From positions 1-64,000 of the forward strand of contig CAKNGB010000005.1 of the NCBI GenBank assembly GCA_930971385.1: 64,000 nt of DNA, in the 5' to 3' direction. Positions 48,001 through 63,000 of this stretch are shown piece by piece (the stretch's first letter is position 1; every line of letters starts with the position of its first letter). Origin of the DNA: an uncultured Clostridia bacterium (lineage in GTDB: Bacteria; Bacillota; Clostridia; Christensenellales; UBA1242). The notes beneath the pieces are model-generated. The model saw nothing but the letters and a program-made list of their open reading frames with translations. It did no database searches and was not told the DNA's origin. A program made the position numbers and the translations under genes.

Positions 48001-51000
48001 TTACACGGTCGGCGAACTTATCAGTGCTGGCAAGTGGGGAGATGTTTCCTTCACAGCAACTTGGACGGCTCAAACCTACACCGTGACCTTTGACGCACCA
48101 AACTTTATAACATATCCTTATAGCGTGACAGCAAACGGCGGAAATATAACAAGCGAGGTTGTTGCAAACGAACTTGTTGCAACCTACACTGCAAATGCTG
48201 GCGGAACAGGATTTACTGCTACCACCTCAGCAATGGAAGCAGGCGAATACGCTTGGACAATTCAAGTTCGTGCTAGTCGTGAAATATCTGGCATTTCTCT
48301 TGGCGTGGGAAGTGAAGGTGTGATGAGCGATATAACGCTTTCAACTGATTGGCAAACTTTTACATTTAACTTCACCTTAACAAGTGGAAATAATTTCACA
48401 TTAACATCTTCTGCACTCGGCGAAGGCGACAATATTGAATTCAAGTGCCTTTCTATCCAACAAATTTCTGAAATGACAGCGGACAATGCGATTGGAAATA
48501 TAACTGTCACATATAATGAGGCGTATGGCACTCTTCCAACTCCAACACGCACTGGATATACCTTTGCAGGTTGGTATTTGGAGGAAACTTATGGCACACC
48601 TATCACAGCAACTTCAACCGTCACAACAACTGGCGATCACACCTTGTATTCTCGCTGGACGGCAACACCATACACAATCACCTATGTTGACGGCGACAGC
48701 GAAACAGAAGAAGGCTATGACATCACAACTCCTGTTCAACTTGAAGCACCAGAAAAAGTGGGCTACACATTCATGGGCTGGCAAGTTGAGGCAAATGCAG
48801 GTCAATACGCAGACGGAACATATGCTTGGAATGCTGGCGATGTTCTTAATGGCTCGCTTGGCACAGGCTTAATTGGCGATGTTAGATTAATTGCCGAATG
48901 GCAAGCAAACACAGTTCGCGTCACCTTGAACACCAACGACTCCACCGGCACGCGTGACGATGAAACAGTCCTTCCAAACGGCGGAATTGTTTACATCACA
49001 TATGACGAAACAACAATCTATTCAAATAGAACTGGCGAGACTTATCCATACACACCAGCTGGCGAAAAATTGAACCCAACCTTAACACGCTTTGGTTATA
49101 ACTTCATGGGCTGGAGCACAACTCAAGACGGTGCAAACATTGTGATTAACTCGGCAGGCGAACTCACTGCTCCTTGGACGGCAAGCGGAACAGACGGACA
49201 GACCTTATATGCTGTTTGGGAAGCAAAGGTTATCACTCTTAACTTAACAGGCGATGCAAGCACAACTGTTAACGACAGTGAAGTGTTCATCGAATTTGAC
49301 GGCACAACTTTCTATGCTGACTATGACGGCGAAAACTTGACCAACGAAATTGTGCCAATGGCAAATAAAGACGGCTATATTTTCAGCGGATTTATAATGG
49401 CGGGTGGCACACTTGTTATCAACAACCACGGCGCAGTGGTAAATCGTTGGAACTATACCGACACTGAAACAGATTTAACCGCAACCTTTAATGCCGACAC
49501 CTACACAATCACTTTTGTTGACGATGATGATGACTCCACTGAGCTTGGCTCTGTTAACTACATCACCGACAGCACTGTTAACTTACTGCAACCAACTCGC
49601 GACGGCTACACCTTAAGTGGCTGGAGAGTTGTTGCAAGTGTTGGACAAATAGACGAAGAAACATACGCATGGACTGCGGATGAGTTTATCCAAACCTTCT
49701 TAAACTTCTCAACTGTTGGAAGATTTGGCGATGTCACCTTGGAAGCAGTTTGGGCTAATAATGAATACACCATTATTTACGATGCAAATGTTTCTGGGCT
49801 TATCAATCCTGAAACTCTTGGCGGTTCAACACCTTCCACTCTTGCACACTTCGACCAACAAGTGACAATCGCAAACAACGGCTATACGATTGACGGATAT
49901 AAATTCCTTTCATGGAACACACAACGCGATGGACTTGGAACACCACTCGAAGAAGGGAAACAAGGAGTGTTCAACTTCACAAATGAAGTGAATGGAACTT
50001 ACACACTTTATGCTCAATGGCAAATTCAATCCTACACCTTAACTCTTGAAATTGAAACGGCTGGAATTGACAGCGTTTCTGCAAGAGGCGAAGGCGTGAC
50101 AGATAACAAAGATGGCACATACACTGTGGTTTATGGCTCTCAAGTGACATTAACGGCGAATGTGAAAAAAGGCTACACCTTCTCAATGTGGCGTGCAACC
50201 AGTGGAACGATTGCTGGAAGTGTTCTCACAATGCCAGCAGTTAGCACCACCGTTTATGCAAGTGCAACTCCACAACAATTTGCAGTTTCCTATCAAGGCA
50301 ACGAAGGAACAATCTATAACGGAACAAATTGGGTTTCCACTTACAGTGTTAGCGTGGACTTTAACGCAACAATCACATTATTAGATGAAACAAGCGTTCA
50401 AAGAACAGGCTACACCTTCACTGGCTGGAACACAGAAGTAAACGGCACAGGAACTTTCTATGCTGGTGGTGCAACTTACACACATCAAACAACAGGAGTG
50501 CAAAACCTTTACGCTCAATGGACGCCAAATACCTATGTTGTCAACTTTGACGCACCTAACTATATCACTTACCCATATGTTGTGACAGCAAACGGCGGAA
50601 ATGTGACAAGCAAGGTTGTTGCAAACGAACTTGTTGCAACCTACACCGCTGGCGACAATGCAACAGGTTTCACAATTTCCACCACATCACTTGACGCTGG
50701 TAGATATGCTTGGACAGTGGAAATTCGTGCAAGCAAGGAGTTAACTTTAACCACACTTGGCATTGCAAGTGAAGGAACTTTAAAAATTTCAACAGACTGG
50801 CAAACCTTTGTTCTTACATTTGATTTAACAAGTGGAAATAACTTCGAATTAACCACAAGCGAACTTGCAAGTGGCGACTATGTTGAATTTAAAAATCTTG
50901 CCGTTCAGAAAGTTTCGGAAATCAACTCCGACACCGCTCTTGGCAATTTAACAGTCACATACGCGGGAACTTATGAAAATCTTCCAACTCCAACGCGCAC

Positions 51001-54000
51001 TGGCTACACCTTCCTTGGCTGGAACACCCTTCCACAAGAGGAAGTTGTGCTTGGAGAGTGGCAAGGAAGTGACACTCAAATCAACTCCAACTCCACAGTT
51101 TCAATTGCACAAAATCACACGCTATACTCATGGTGGAGTTATAATCAATACACAATTAACTATGATTCAAACGATGCTAACTACTATGGCACAGCAACAG
51201 GTTCAACTGCAAGCACAAGCGCATACTATGATAACTCTGTTCAATTAAGTGCTTGTGGCTTTAACCGTGACGGCTACACCTTTAGAGGTTGGACGCTTGA
51301 CGCAGAGGGCAAAGGCACACTTTACACCGCGGGACAACAAGATGTGTTCAACTTTGTGGCTTCTGGTTCTGTCACACTCTACGCTCAATGGACACCAATC
51401 ACATACCACATCATTGTTAGAGACTCCGACACAGAGAGCCCTGCAACTGAAATTCAAATTGATGCTCCATTTGCAAGCACTTTAAGCGAACACATTTTAA
51501 CCGATGTTTCAGCCTACACCAAAGACGGCTGGACGCTTAACGGTTTCTTTGTGACAAATGATAGCGTGATTTCAGGCACAAGTTTGATAACGGCACAAGG
51601 CTATCTTAATATGGATGTTGCTGGAATTACTGATAACGGAATGTTCATTCATGTTGGCGATGTTGTTGTGACGGCAGTTTACACACCAAATCCATACACA
51701 GTTGTGTTCAACGGCAACGCTCGTCCTGACGACACAAGCACACCTGCCCCACTGTTTGACAACGGCACAAGCACCGAAACAAAAACTGTATATCACGACT
51801 CCACTTACGGACAAGACGGCTTCTGGCCAACACCATCTTACAGCGGTTATTACTTCTATGGCTATTCAGTTAGAAATGATTACACAATCATCGCTGTTGA
51901 AGTGTTCCTTAAAGAATATAGAAATTTCCAAGCGGAAGATATTACTGATGAATATATCTTAAACTATGAAACGGGTGGCGAAGGCGAAGATTCAGTTTTG
52001 AAATTTGTTTATCTAAAGAATGAGGCAGACACCAATGCAACAGAAATATCCGATGTTCTTTACACAACAGCAGAAAGAGAAAATGACTTCATTGAAGCCA
52101 CCGACATTGTTGACGACTCATATGTGGGCGAGGATGAAACCATCAACCTCTATGCTATGTGGCTTGGAAGAAATGATATCGAGTATACAGTTTACTACTT
52201 ACTTGAAGATATCACTTTGGATAGTGAAGCGACAGTCTTCCCAGAAAGACCAGCGGACGGCGGTTATCCAACAGTTGAGGAACTTCCAAAAGAGGGCGAG
52301 AACCTTCAATACACTTACACCGATGAAACAGAAATTACTTCTTCTTTCACAGTGGAAAGAATTGAACATTTTGACAACGCACTCACGGCTGACTTTGTTA
52401 TCAACTATTTGCAAAAATATCCATACACAGGTTTCGACTATGTGACTTACGAATATGTTGATGATGTGATGAGCGGTGATAATAACACAATCATCTTCGC
52501 GTTCTACACTCGTCAAGCATACACGCTTAACCTTGAAATGCAAACAGGAATTGAAAGCGTTTCAGCAAGTGGCGAGGGCGTGACAGGTTCTAACGGCGTT
52601 TACAGCGTGAAATACGGCTCTTCTGTCACACTTAACGCTGTTGCAGAAATTGGTTATAACTTTGGAAATGACGCAGTTAACTCTTGGGTTCAAAATTCTT
52701 CCGACTTAGGCACGGTTTCCATTTCCAACAATGTTTATGGCACATCTGACAATCTTAACACCATCACCAACACTTTCAATATGAATGTGACAAGCGAGGT
52801 TAACTTGTCGATTAAGGCAATTCCTGACACTGACACGGCTTATGTTGTTCAATACTTCTTTGAAGATGTCAATCACGCAGGCTCATTCGTTCAAAGACTA
52901 GAACATCCAGATGTGGACGAAACTGGCACAACCGATGAGGATATCGCGCTTAGCACATATTCAATCTCTATCGCAGGCTTTAGTTATGCTTACTACACAT
53001 CCTCTTCCACAACCGACACCGATGTTCGCGACGGTTCACTTAACATCGACGGCGACGGCTCAAGAGTGATTAAACTTTACTACACTCTTGCCACCAACAT
53101 CACCTTCGGTTTTGCAACCGACTGGCCAAACGGACAAAGCACAATGAGCGTGACCGTGGCTGGAGATGTTTCTGAAAGCCTTATGAATGTTGGTGTGAAG
53201 TTTGAACAAACTGTTCAAGTTTCCATAACAATTAAAGAGGGCTACACCTTAACTGGCTTAACTTCCTCTAACCCATCCATTATGGCAAATGTTGCGGTTG
53301 GTGATATGGGAGAAAATAACGGAACTTACACCTATTCTTTCTTAATGCCAAGCGAATCCTTCACATACACTGCAAACATCACAAGAAACACCGACACATC
53401 GTTTAATGTGGTTTACCTATTTGAAAACCTTGAAAACGACGAGGGAACTCTTGGAAATGATAAATACTCCACAATGCCAAATCATCCTGGTGTAACTGGT
53501 GAAGGCACAACCGAAGCGGAAATCACAAGAGAACTTCTTGAAAGCCAAGCCTTAATTCCAACTGAACCTGGTTTTGCCATCTCCAATGTGGGTGCAATCA
53601 CAGTTTCGGACGGCACAGAAAACTTTAACCCAGTTTACATCGACGGTGCTGGAAATTCCACGGTTTATGTTTACTTCACTCGCCTTGAATATACCGTCAC
53701 AATCAACTATGTTTACGGCGATAATTCCGACTTTGCTGGAACCACAAGAGAAAGCAAAGTGTTTGAAAATGTTCGCCACGGCGCAAGCGTGAACGATGTT
53801 GCAAGCCCAAAATATAACGGTTATGCACTTGTTGAATCTAACCAAAACACAATCTCCGTCACAGTTAACGCAGACGATGTTGTGGTTAATGTGGCATATA
53901 ACCCAATTTCCTACATCATCACCTATGAATACGACGGCGGGAGCGTAACCACAGAGGGAACAACATCATATAACATTGAAGATGTCATCACTCTTCCAAA

Positions 54001-57000
54001 ATTAGAGAAAGAGGGCTGGAACTTCTTATACTTTGAAGTTTCTGAAATCGACGAAACCACCAACTTTGTTATGAACGAACACTTCCAAGAAGCAACAATT
54101 CCTGCTGGAAAATACGGCGATGTTGAATTCACTGCAATTTGGAGTGCAAACGAATTTGGCGTTTCCTTCAACCTCACACACTTAACATATTCGGCAGACT
54201 CCTTAACAGCAACAAGCGGTGTGCCATACACGGCAACCTTGATTGCAGATGAGGGATATGCTCTTCCAACTTCCGTTCAAGTTTCCATTAACGGAGAAAT
54301 TGTGGAAAGTGGATATAGCTACACCGACGGCGTTATCACAATCTCTGGCAATGCAGTTGTTGGCAACATCATAATAACTGCATCTGGCACGCCAGAACGC
54401 TTTATGGTGACCTTGAACCTTAACGATGCAAGACTTACCCATGGTTCAACAAATGCAAGCGTTAGCCTTGAGGGTGTTCAAGTTAACGAAAACGGCGAAA
54501 TTGAACTTTGGGCTGTTTATGACGGTAACTATTCCACGCTTTACACAACAGAGGATGGAAACACAAGCGTTAGCCTTGCAGACTTCACCTCTGAAAATGT
54601 GACAAGAATGGGATATAACTTCAGTGCAAGATGGTTCATGACAGACCTCTATGCTGATGCAAGCACAGCAACAGCACAAGAAGTGACTGCAAACACCACC
54701 TTTGCAAATGCCAATAACTCGACAAATCTTTATGCTTATTGGACAACAAAGATCATCACTGTTAACTTAACGCTCGACTCTAGTCATACGGACGGAGAGT
54801 TAACACATCAAACTGTTTACGTTAAATTTGACCAAACAGGAATTTACTCCGATGAAAGTGCCACACTCACTTGCGCACCAAGTGCAAGAGACTATGGCTA
54901 CACATTTGAAGGCTTCTATCTTGGCGATGAAGAAGTGATTTCTGAAAATGGAGCACTTGTAAGCGCTTGGACAAGAGGCGACACAACGGAAACTTTAACA
55001 ACAAGTTTCACTGCAACTCCATACACAATCACTTATTCAGCAGGTGGAATTAGCGGTGTCACACTTCCAACTCCAAACGAAGTGGAATACACCATCGAGT
55101 CTAACTTCACACTTCAAAGTGCAACTCGCGACGGACGCACCTTTGCTGGTTGGACAACAAGTGAAAATGTTGGCGAACTTGCTGACAGATACAGTTGGGT
55201 GGCAGGCGAAACTTACACAACCGACACCAATGTTAATGGCAAGTATGGCAATGTCACACTTGTGGCAACTTGGACGGCAACTTCATACTATATAACCTAT
55301 GACCTTGACGGCGGAGAATTTACTGGCGAAGAGACCTTAACTCAAGAATACAACATCGACTCAACCTCCACAATCTATCCATCCACTTCTATGCAAAAAC
55401 AAGGATACATCTTTGTTAACTTTGTTGTGACAAGTGAAACGGATGGCTCATGGACGCAAAATGCCACTATCGACGCAGGCTCAACCTTGAATGGCAAGTG
55501 GGGAAATGCCACACTTAGAGCAGTTTGGCAGGCTCTTCCAAACAATGTCACAATTAATGTGGCAAATACAACTCCAACCTATGACCAAGGTCAAACCGTG
55601 CTTAGCGGAAACGCATATTCAGCAACAATCACTGCAAACGCTGGATATACTCTACCTACGGCCATCACAGTTCAAGTGGGCGAACAAACACTCACTGAGG
55701 GTGATGAGGGCACAGGGCAATATTCTTATAACGAAACAACAGGCGAAATTGAAATTTATGAAGGCGTAATCAACGGCGCAGTTTCCATCACAGGAAGCGC
55801 AACGCCAAACACCTATAACGCAAACATCACTGGTGTTAACGCAACTGTCAGTGTTGACAACTTATCCTTCACAACTTCAATCACACATCCAGTCACAACT
55901 GGCGTATCCTTCACAGTTTATGCAAGACCAAACGCTGGCTATGGCGAAAATGACCAAATCTCCTTCCAAGCAAATGGCGCAAGCGTCAGTGCAACGGAAG
56001 AGGATAATGGAACTTACTATGTGACAGTTTCTAACTTCACCGATGAGTTCTCATTAACAGTGACTGCAACACCTAACCAAAACGATGTTATCTTCGATTT
56101 AACCAACCTTAAACAAGACAGCGGAAGTTTGACGGTTAATAGTGGCGCTTCTTACACGGCAAGAATTAGTGCAGAGGATGGCTACTCCATTCCAACCACA
56201 ATTGAAGTGTATAACGGCGAAACCTTGCTCACAGCGGGCGAAGGCGGACAATACACATATAACTCTGCAACTGGCGAAATCACCATCAACGCAGGTGTTA
56301 TCACTGATGATGTTACAGTTGTGGCAAGTGGCGTTGCTTTAAGATTCAGCGTCAACTTCAACATTAACGACAGCACAAGCGGAAACGGCACAACCGAGGT
56401 TCTCAGCGTTGTTGTTAATGGCAGCAACTTGACAATTCAAAATGATGTTATCACACTTTGGATAACCTATGGCACAAACTATGGCACACTTTACTTAGCA
56501 CAATCTGGCGACACCTCCTTCTCGCTCAGTGCTTTGACAAGTGCTATAACTCGCCTTGGCTACACACTTGACGGCTGGTATCTTAACCCATTCAGCCTTG
56601 GAACAACTCCAAGTGGCGAGGAAATCACAGACAGCACAACCTTTGCAAATGCTAACAATTCAACAATTCTTTATGCTTACTGGACAAGAAATCCGAGAAC
56701 TCAATATGTTGTTAACCACTATCAAATGAATTTGGATGGCAACTATGATGATGATCCAACTGAAACCGAAACTCTTTACGGCGAAACCGACAGCGAAATC
56801 TCGCCAGAAAGAAAAGTTTATGAAGGTTTCACAGCACCAGTTGCCCAAACCGAAACAATTAATGCAGACGGCACAACAGTTATCGACTACTACTACACAA
56901 GAAACTATCACATCTTAACTTTAACAGGTGAAACAGGCGTGGCAACAGTTTCTGCAAATGTTGCTCACACTGTTCAAGGCGACTTTGAAGATGATGTTCT

Positions 57001-60000
57001 AAGTCAAGGACAATATCGCGTTTACTATGGCGACACTGTCACAATCGACGCAACTGCAAGCATTGGCTATGTGTTTAAAGGACAGTGGCAAAAGACAAGT
57101 GAATATTCTCCTAACTTAACCGACAGCACAGGAACAGCAAAGACCTTTACAATGGTTGATTATGCAGTTTCCTATGAAGCACTTGTTGATGAAGACACCG
57201 TGACAATCACACTTAACGGAAACGGCGGAACATTCACAAATAGTGAGGAAACCACAACCGTTGAAATCACATACCTATCTAACTATGGCACACTTGAAAC
57301 ACCAACTCGTCAAGGCTTCACCTTTGGCGGATGGTTCACACAAGACCTTGAGGATGATGCAGACATTTCCACACTTACACCTGTCACATCGCAAACTCAA
57401 GTGACAAATCCAGAAGCACACACCTTATTTGCTTATTGGACAACAAATGTTCACACCTTCACGGTTAGATACTTATATGCTGACGGACAAACAGCAAGTG
57501 AAGAATATTCTGAAAATATCAATTTTGGCGAAACTTGGACTGTTCCTGAAAGACCACTTACTGGCTATAACTACACAGTTAACTCGGGCGACTACGGCAA
57601 TGCAACAACAGGTTCAATGCCAGATGACGACTTACTTGTTATTGTCACATACACAGCAAAGACATATAACATCATTCTTCACTCCAACTATCCAGAAGGA
57701 TATGACGATGAAGAAAATGTGACCTTAACTGCAACATATAACCAGCCATTCTCAGTCACCACAATCTCGAACTTAGGTTGGGGTGTTGATGGATATGGCT
57801 TCAGCGGTTGGTATCAATCAGCAGAAGGAACTGGCGATGACGGCTGGCGCGACGGCTACACAATCGACAGATGGACAAATGATTTAACAGAGGATATGAA
57901 CCTCTATGCAAGATGGAGTGCAAACACTGGGCTATCCTATCATGTTGACATCTATCTTATGGACACCGACGGGCAATACAGCTCATCTTACTCAGATTCA
58001 TTCCCACGCGCAGATGCAACCACAGATGTTCCATTGACATTCACTTATAATGCAACTTCTGCAACTGTTAATGGCACACCATATAACTACACAGGCTTCA
58101 CATTCGACACTTCTCGTTTGCCAGCAGATGAAATCATCGTGGCAACAGACGGCTCAACAAGAGTTGCTCTCTATTTTGCTAGAATTGAGTTTACATTGAC
58201 CATTAATGCAGGTGAAGGAATAACCTCTGTTTCTCCAACAGGAACAAAAACCTACTATTATGGCGAAGAAGTGGAAATCAGCGCAGTTGTTGCAAGCGGA
58301 TATAGATGGACAGGTTTTGTTGTGGCTGACTCCTCAACAACTCCTGGTGGCTTAACACAAGGCGCACTTGGCGAAACCACTCAAACAATCACAATGGGCA
58401 ATGGCAACACCATTCTTAATGCCACCGCTGTTAAAGATACCTTCACTCTTTACTTCGAGTTAAATGGCGGAACCTATCCAGGCTCTGTTCAAACAGACGA
58501 ACAAGGCAGAATTTATGTGACAGGCGAATATCAATCGACCTATACATTGCTCACGCCAACTAAGACAGGCTATAACTTCCTTGGTTGGACTCTTCAAGAG
58601 GGTAGTGTTGGTTCGCTTAGTGACACCACTTTCACCTTTGGCGCAGGAAATGCTACCGCAGTTGCTAACTGGGAAGCAGATAGATATCAAGTGACACTTA
58701 ACCTTAACGATTTCTATAATGAAAACGGCTCAACAACAGCAAGAACAATTGTCACAACAAGAAACGATAATCCAGAAGGCACAAGTGGAACAAGCCTAAC
58801 CTTAGATAATGGCACAATCACACTTTACATCGACTTTAATTCTAATTATTCACATCTCTACATCTCAGAAGATAGCGATGAATATGTTTCTATCAACGAC
58901 TTTAGCAATGTCACCTTACTTAGAAATGGCTACACATTTGTTAACTTCACTCTTGGCGAAGATGTTATCACAAACGGCACAACCTTTAACACCGACGGTA
59001 ATGTGGAACTTGTTGCTAATTGGACGGCTACCTCTTACACCTTAACAGTGAATGCAAGTGTTGCTGGAAAGGCAACGATTGAAGTTAGTGGTTTAGGCGT
59101 GACCGACAACGAAAACGGCACCTATAGTGTTGTGTTCGACAGCGCCGTTACAGTTAACACCATAGTTTCCGATGGCTACACATTCATAAGATACGCAAAT
59201 GGAGATGTTCAACTTTCCACAAACAATCCATACACATTTAACTACACAACTCCATCGGCACTCACCGTCACAAGCGTGATTTCAGCAAATGTATACACAA
59301 TTCACTATAACGCTAACGGCGGTAGCGGTCCATCCGACACCACAACAGCGCGCTATGACGAAAAAACAACAATTTCAAACGGCTCAGGCTTCACACGCAC
59401 AGGCTATGACTTTGCTGGTTGGACAATCACAATTGGCGAACAAGTTTACACCACAACAAGTGTAGAAAACGAAAATGCCATCACCGAAACAGGACTTTAT
59501 GTTCTTCCAGACGGCACTCACAGAGCGTTCAATCTTGCAACCACTGGCAATGTCACCTTGAACGCGGTTTGGACGGCAAGAACCTATAACGTCACCTTTG
59601 ATGAACGCGACGGAAGCGAAATCACAGATATCTCTGGTGCAACTTACGACACAGCAGCTGCCATCAGCGGAACATCCACAAAACAAGGCTACACCTTTGG
59701 TGGATTTGCTTTAGCTGAAGGCGCAACTTCCTCAATTGTGGAAGAAATCACAGATATCACAGGCTATGACACATTAAGCGAATATCTTGTTGCAAACAGA
59801 ACAAGAGGAATTTACCTATATGCAGGCACTTACTATGTGTTCAACCTTTCTTCAGAAAATAACGCAACAGTTCCTGTTTATGTGATTTGGACTCCAGCAT
59901 CCTCTTCCTACACAGTAAATTACTACCTTGAAACTGTGGACGGAAGATTCGTGCTTGACACAAGCGAGGAAATCACCACCGAATTTGGCGAAGAATTCGC

Positions 60001-63000
60001 AACGTATTCTAGGACAATAAGCGAAGGAATTCTTTCCGATCAATTTGTCACCATCGATCAGTCTGTTTCTTACACAGGATTTAGACTTAACCTTCTTCAT
60101 GAGGGAACGGTGACAAATGGCAATGTTTTAGGCGACGGCTCGTTAACGCTTAGCCTCTACTATGAAAGACTTACCTATTCAATCGATATGCTCTATAACG
60201 AAGCAGGTGTTCAAAATGTTGAAATTACACAAGAATATGCCACCGACAATGTTATGAAGTATAACGAAGAAATCACAATTTCAACCACCATGAACGCTGG
60301 GTATACTTTCACAAATTACGCAGTGACCGCCGGCGAAGCAGTGGCTTCTAACCCATGGATATTTAACATCACAGAAAACATGGAAATCACAATTAACTAT
60401 TCCGCAGGCGAATTTAGTTATCAAGTTCTCTTCAGATTTGAAACGCTTGAAGGCGGAAGCTATGTGGAAGATGAAAATTATAAAAATGTCACACTTTATG
60501 GCGAAGTTGGACACACGATTGATTACAGCGACTTACAAGCAACCATAAACGGCAACACGCCTGCTGGCTTTACCTATGCTTCCTTTGAAGAAGGCAAAGT
60601 TATCACTGCAGACAACAAGCAAACCGTGACAGTTAACTTTGATAGACGCGACGACATCAAACTTACCTTATCACTCACAACTGGCGTGGCATCAATCTCG
60701 GCAGTGGCAGGAGACACGGCAGGAAGTGCGGTTCAACTTTCCACCACTTCAGAAAATATGTTTGTTTACAATGTTCGTTTTGGAAGCGAAGTGACAATTT
60801 CTTACACACTTAGCGAAGGATATCAATTTGCTGAATTTGAAACTAACATTGAAGACTTGCTTTCAAACATCACTGGCGGAGGCGTTGGTGAATTGTCTGG
60901 CGGAGCAACAATTGCCGAAATGCCAGCAGAAAATGTTGACATTCAAGTTAATGTCACTCCACTTCTTGTGAACTTCGACATCACATATATGTTTGAAACC
61001 TTTGTGGACGGCAAATTCACAATCACTGGCTCAACTGTTCAACGCAAAGGCTATGCTGGAAGCACAATCTTCGATTTAACAGACTACAGCCTCGACCAAT
61101 TCCCAGGATTCACTTTCACAGACTTCACAAATGCTGACGGAACAAATGCAGTTGTCATTGCAGGCGACGGCTCAACCGATGTTATTGCTCGCTTTGAAAG
61201 AAACGATGTATTAGTTCAAGTTGTTCGCGCAGAGGGAGTTGAAAGTGTGACACTTACAGCAAGTGAATACACCTTCACACAAACCTTTGATGCAAACAGT
61301 GAAAATAATTCAGTTAACATCAAGTATGGCGCAAAAGTTATCATCACATCCACTCCAGCAAATGGCTATGACAGCGTTTCCTATTCTGGAATTAGCACTG
61401 ATGTTGACGAAAACAGCGCAACTTACTTCACAGTTCCAGCTGATAACTTCACTTTGACGGCAACTGGCAATCCTCACACATATATAATCACTTTCAACGG
61501 CAACGGCGGAACAACAGATGGCACAACAAACTCTTACACACAGAATGCTGTTTTCAACACAAATGTTGTGCTTGAAAACAACAGATTCAACAACCCTGGA
61601 TATTACTTCCGTGGATGGGCAACAGATGAAACCCTTGGTGCAGAAAGCGTGGAAGACAGAGTTGTTTACGCAGACGGCGACACAATCAGCCCTTATGCAT
61701 TCACAGAGGATTTAACCTTGTATGCAGTTTGGCTCAACAACACCTACACCATCACTTATAATGGTAACGGCGGTGCTATCCCACAAGAAGAGGGCGACGA
61801 TTTAACAACCTATCCTCATGGCACAAATGTTGAATATGACGAAACAGTCACACTTCTTGCCATCGACGAAATCGGCTTTGTTCGCACTGGCTACACCTTT
61901 GTTGGTTGGGCAAGAAATGCCGAGGGAACAGACACCACAGGCTTAACAAGAGGCGATGATGGCACATGGACTGCAACACGCTTAACCACAACAGCAGGTC
62001 AAAATGTTCCTATCTATGCAATTTGGGAAGAGCACACCTACACACTTATCTACAACAGTAACTACACTTCCTATAACGGCACTGAAGATGTCACCTACAC
62101 CTACTCCACAGAAGTTGGATATGACGACCTTATCACAGCACTTTATCATGACGACGAAAATCTTAACTTCGCTCTTGCTGGCTACACCTTCCACAGCTGG
62201 AACACAGCACCAACTGGCGATTTAAGAGAAATTGCAGAAAATGAACAAATGCAATACTTAACAGAACAAGACGGTGGAACAGTCACACTCTATGCAATCT
62301 GGACGGCTAACACCTACACTGTTGTGTTTAACAATAACGGCGGAAATGGTCAGATGAATAATTTGGAAGTTAAATATGACGAAGCGAAAGCGCTTCCAAA
62401 CAATTCGTTTGAACGCACAAACTATAACTTTGCTGGCTGGACAACACAAAATGGTGGCACAGTAAGCGAAGCGCAAGTGGTTTCCAGCACGGATGAAATC
62501 ACCGAAAGAGGAATCTATCTTGTTGGTTCAACTTACTATGTTTATAACCTCACAACAGAAAGTGAAAACATCACTCTCTATGCTGTATGGTCGGCTCAAG
62601 AATTCACAATTTCCTATAACGCTAATGGCGGAACTTTCCGTGAAGACTTGTCGCTTTCGCCAGAAGGCTTATATCTCTTCTCCTACACAGTTGAAGATGA
62701 GGTGACCTTCTTAACAGGCGCTGACATCACTTACTACGGAAGAACACTTGTTGGCTTCACAATCACAGGCACCAACCACAACTGGCACACCTATATTTCA
62801 GGCGACATCACTTTGAGTGATACCACAGGAATTGGACCTGGCGCATATGGCAATGTGACGCTCACAGCGCAATGGCAAGCAAATCCATACACCTTAACAA
62901 TCAAATATGTTTATGGCAAAAATGGCACGGAACTCGACGGCACTGAGGCTTATGAAACTCACACAGAACAAGTTATTTTTGGCGAAACCTTCAATGTTCA

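Noticed and set aside
33228..62705. Dozens of open frames of 60-115 codons on both strands across the giant gene
   Set aside because: They are shadows caused by biased, repetitive codon use. They lack ribosome binding sites and any domain pattern, and all plus-strand ones lie in one alternative frame.
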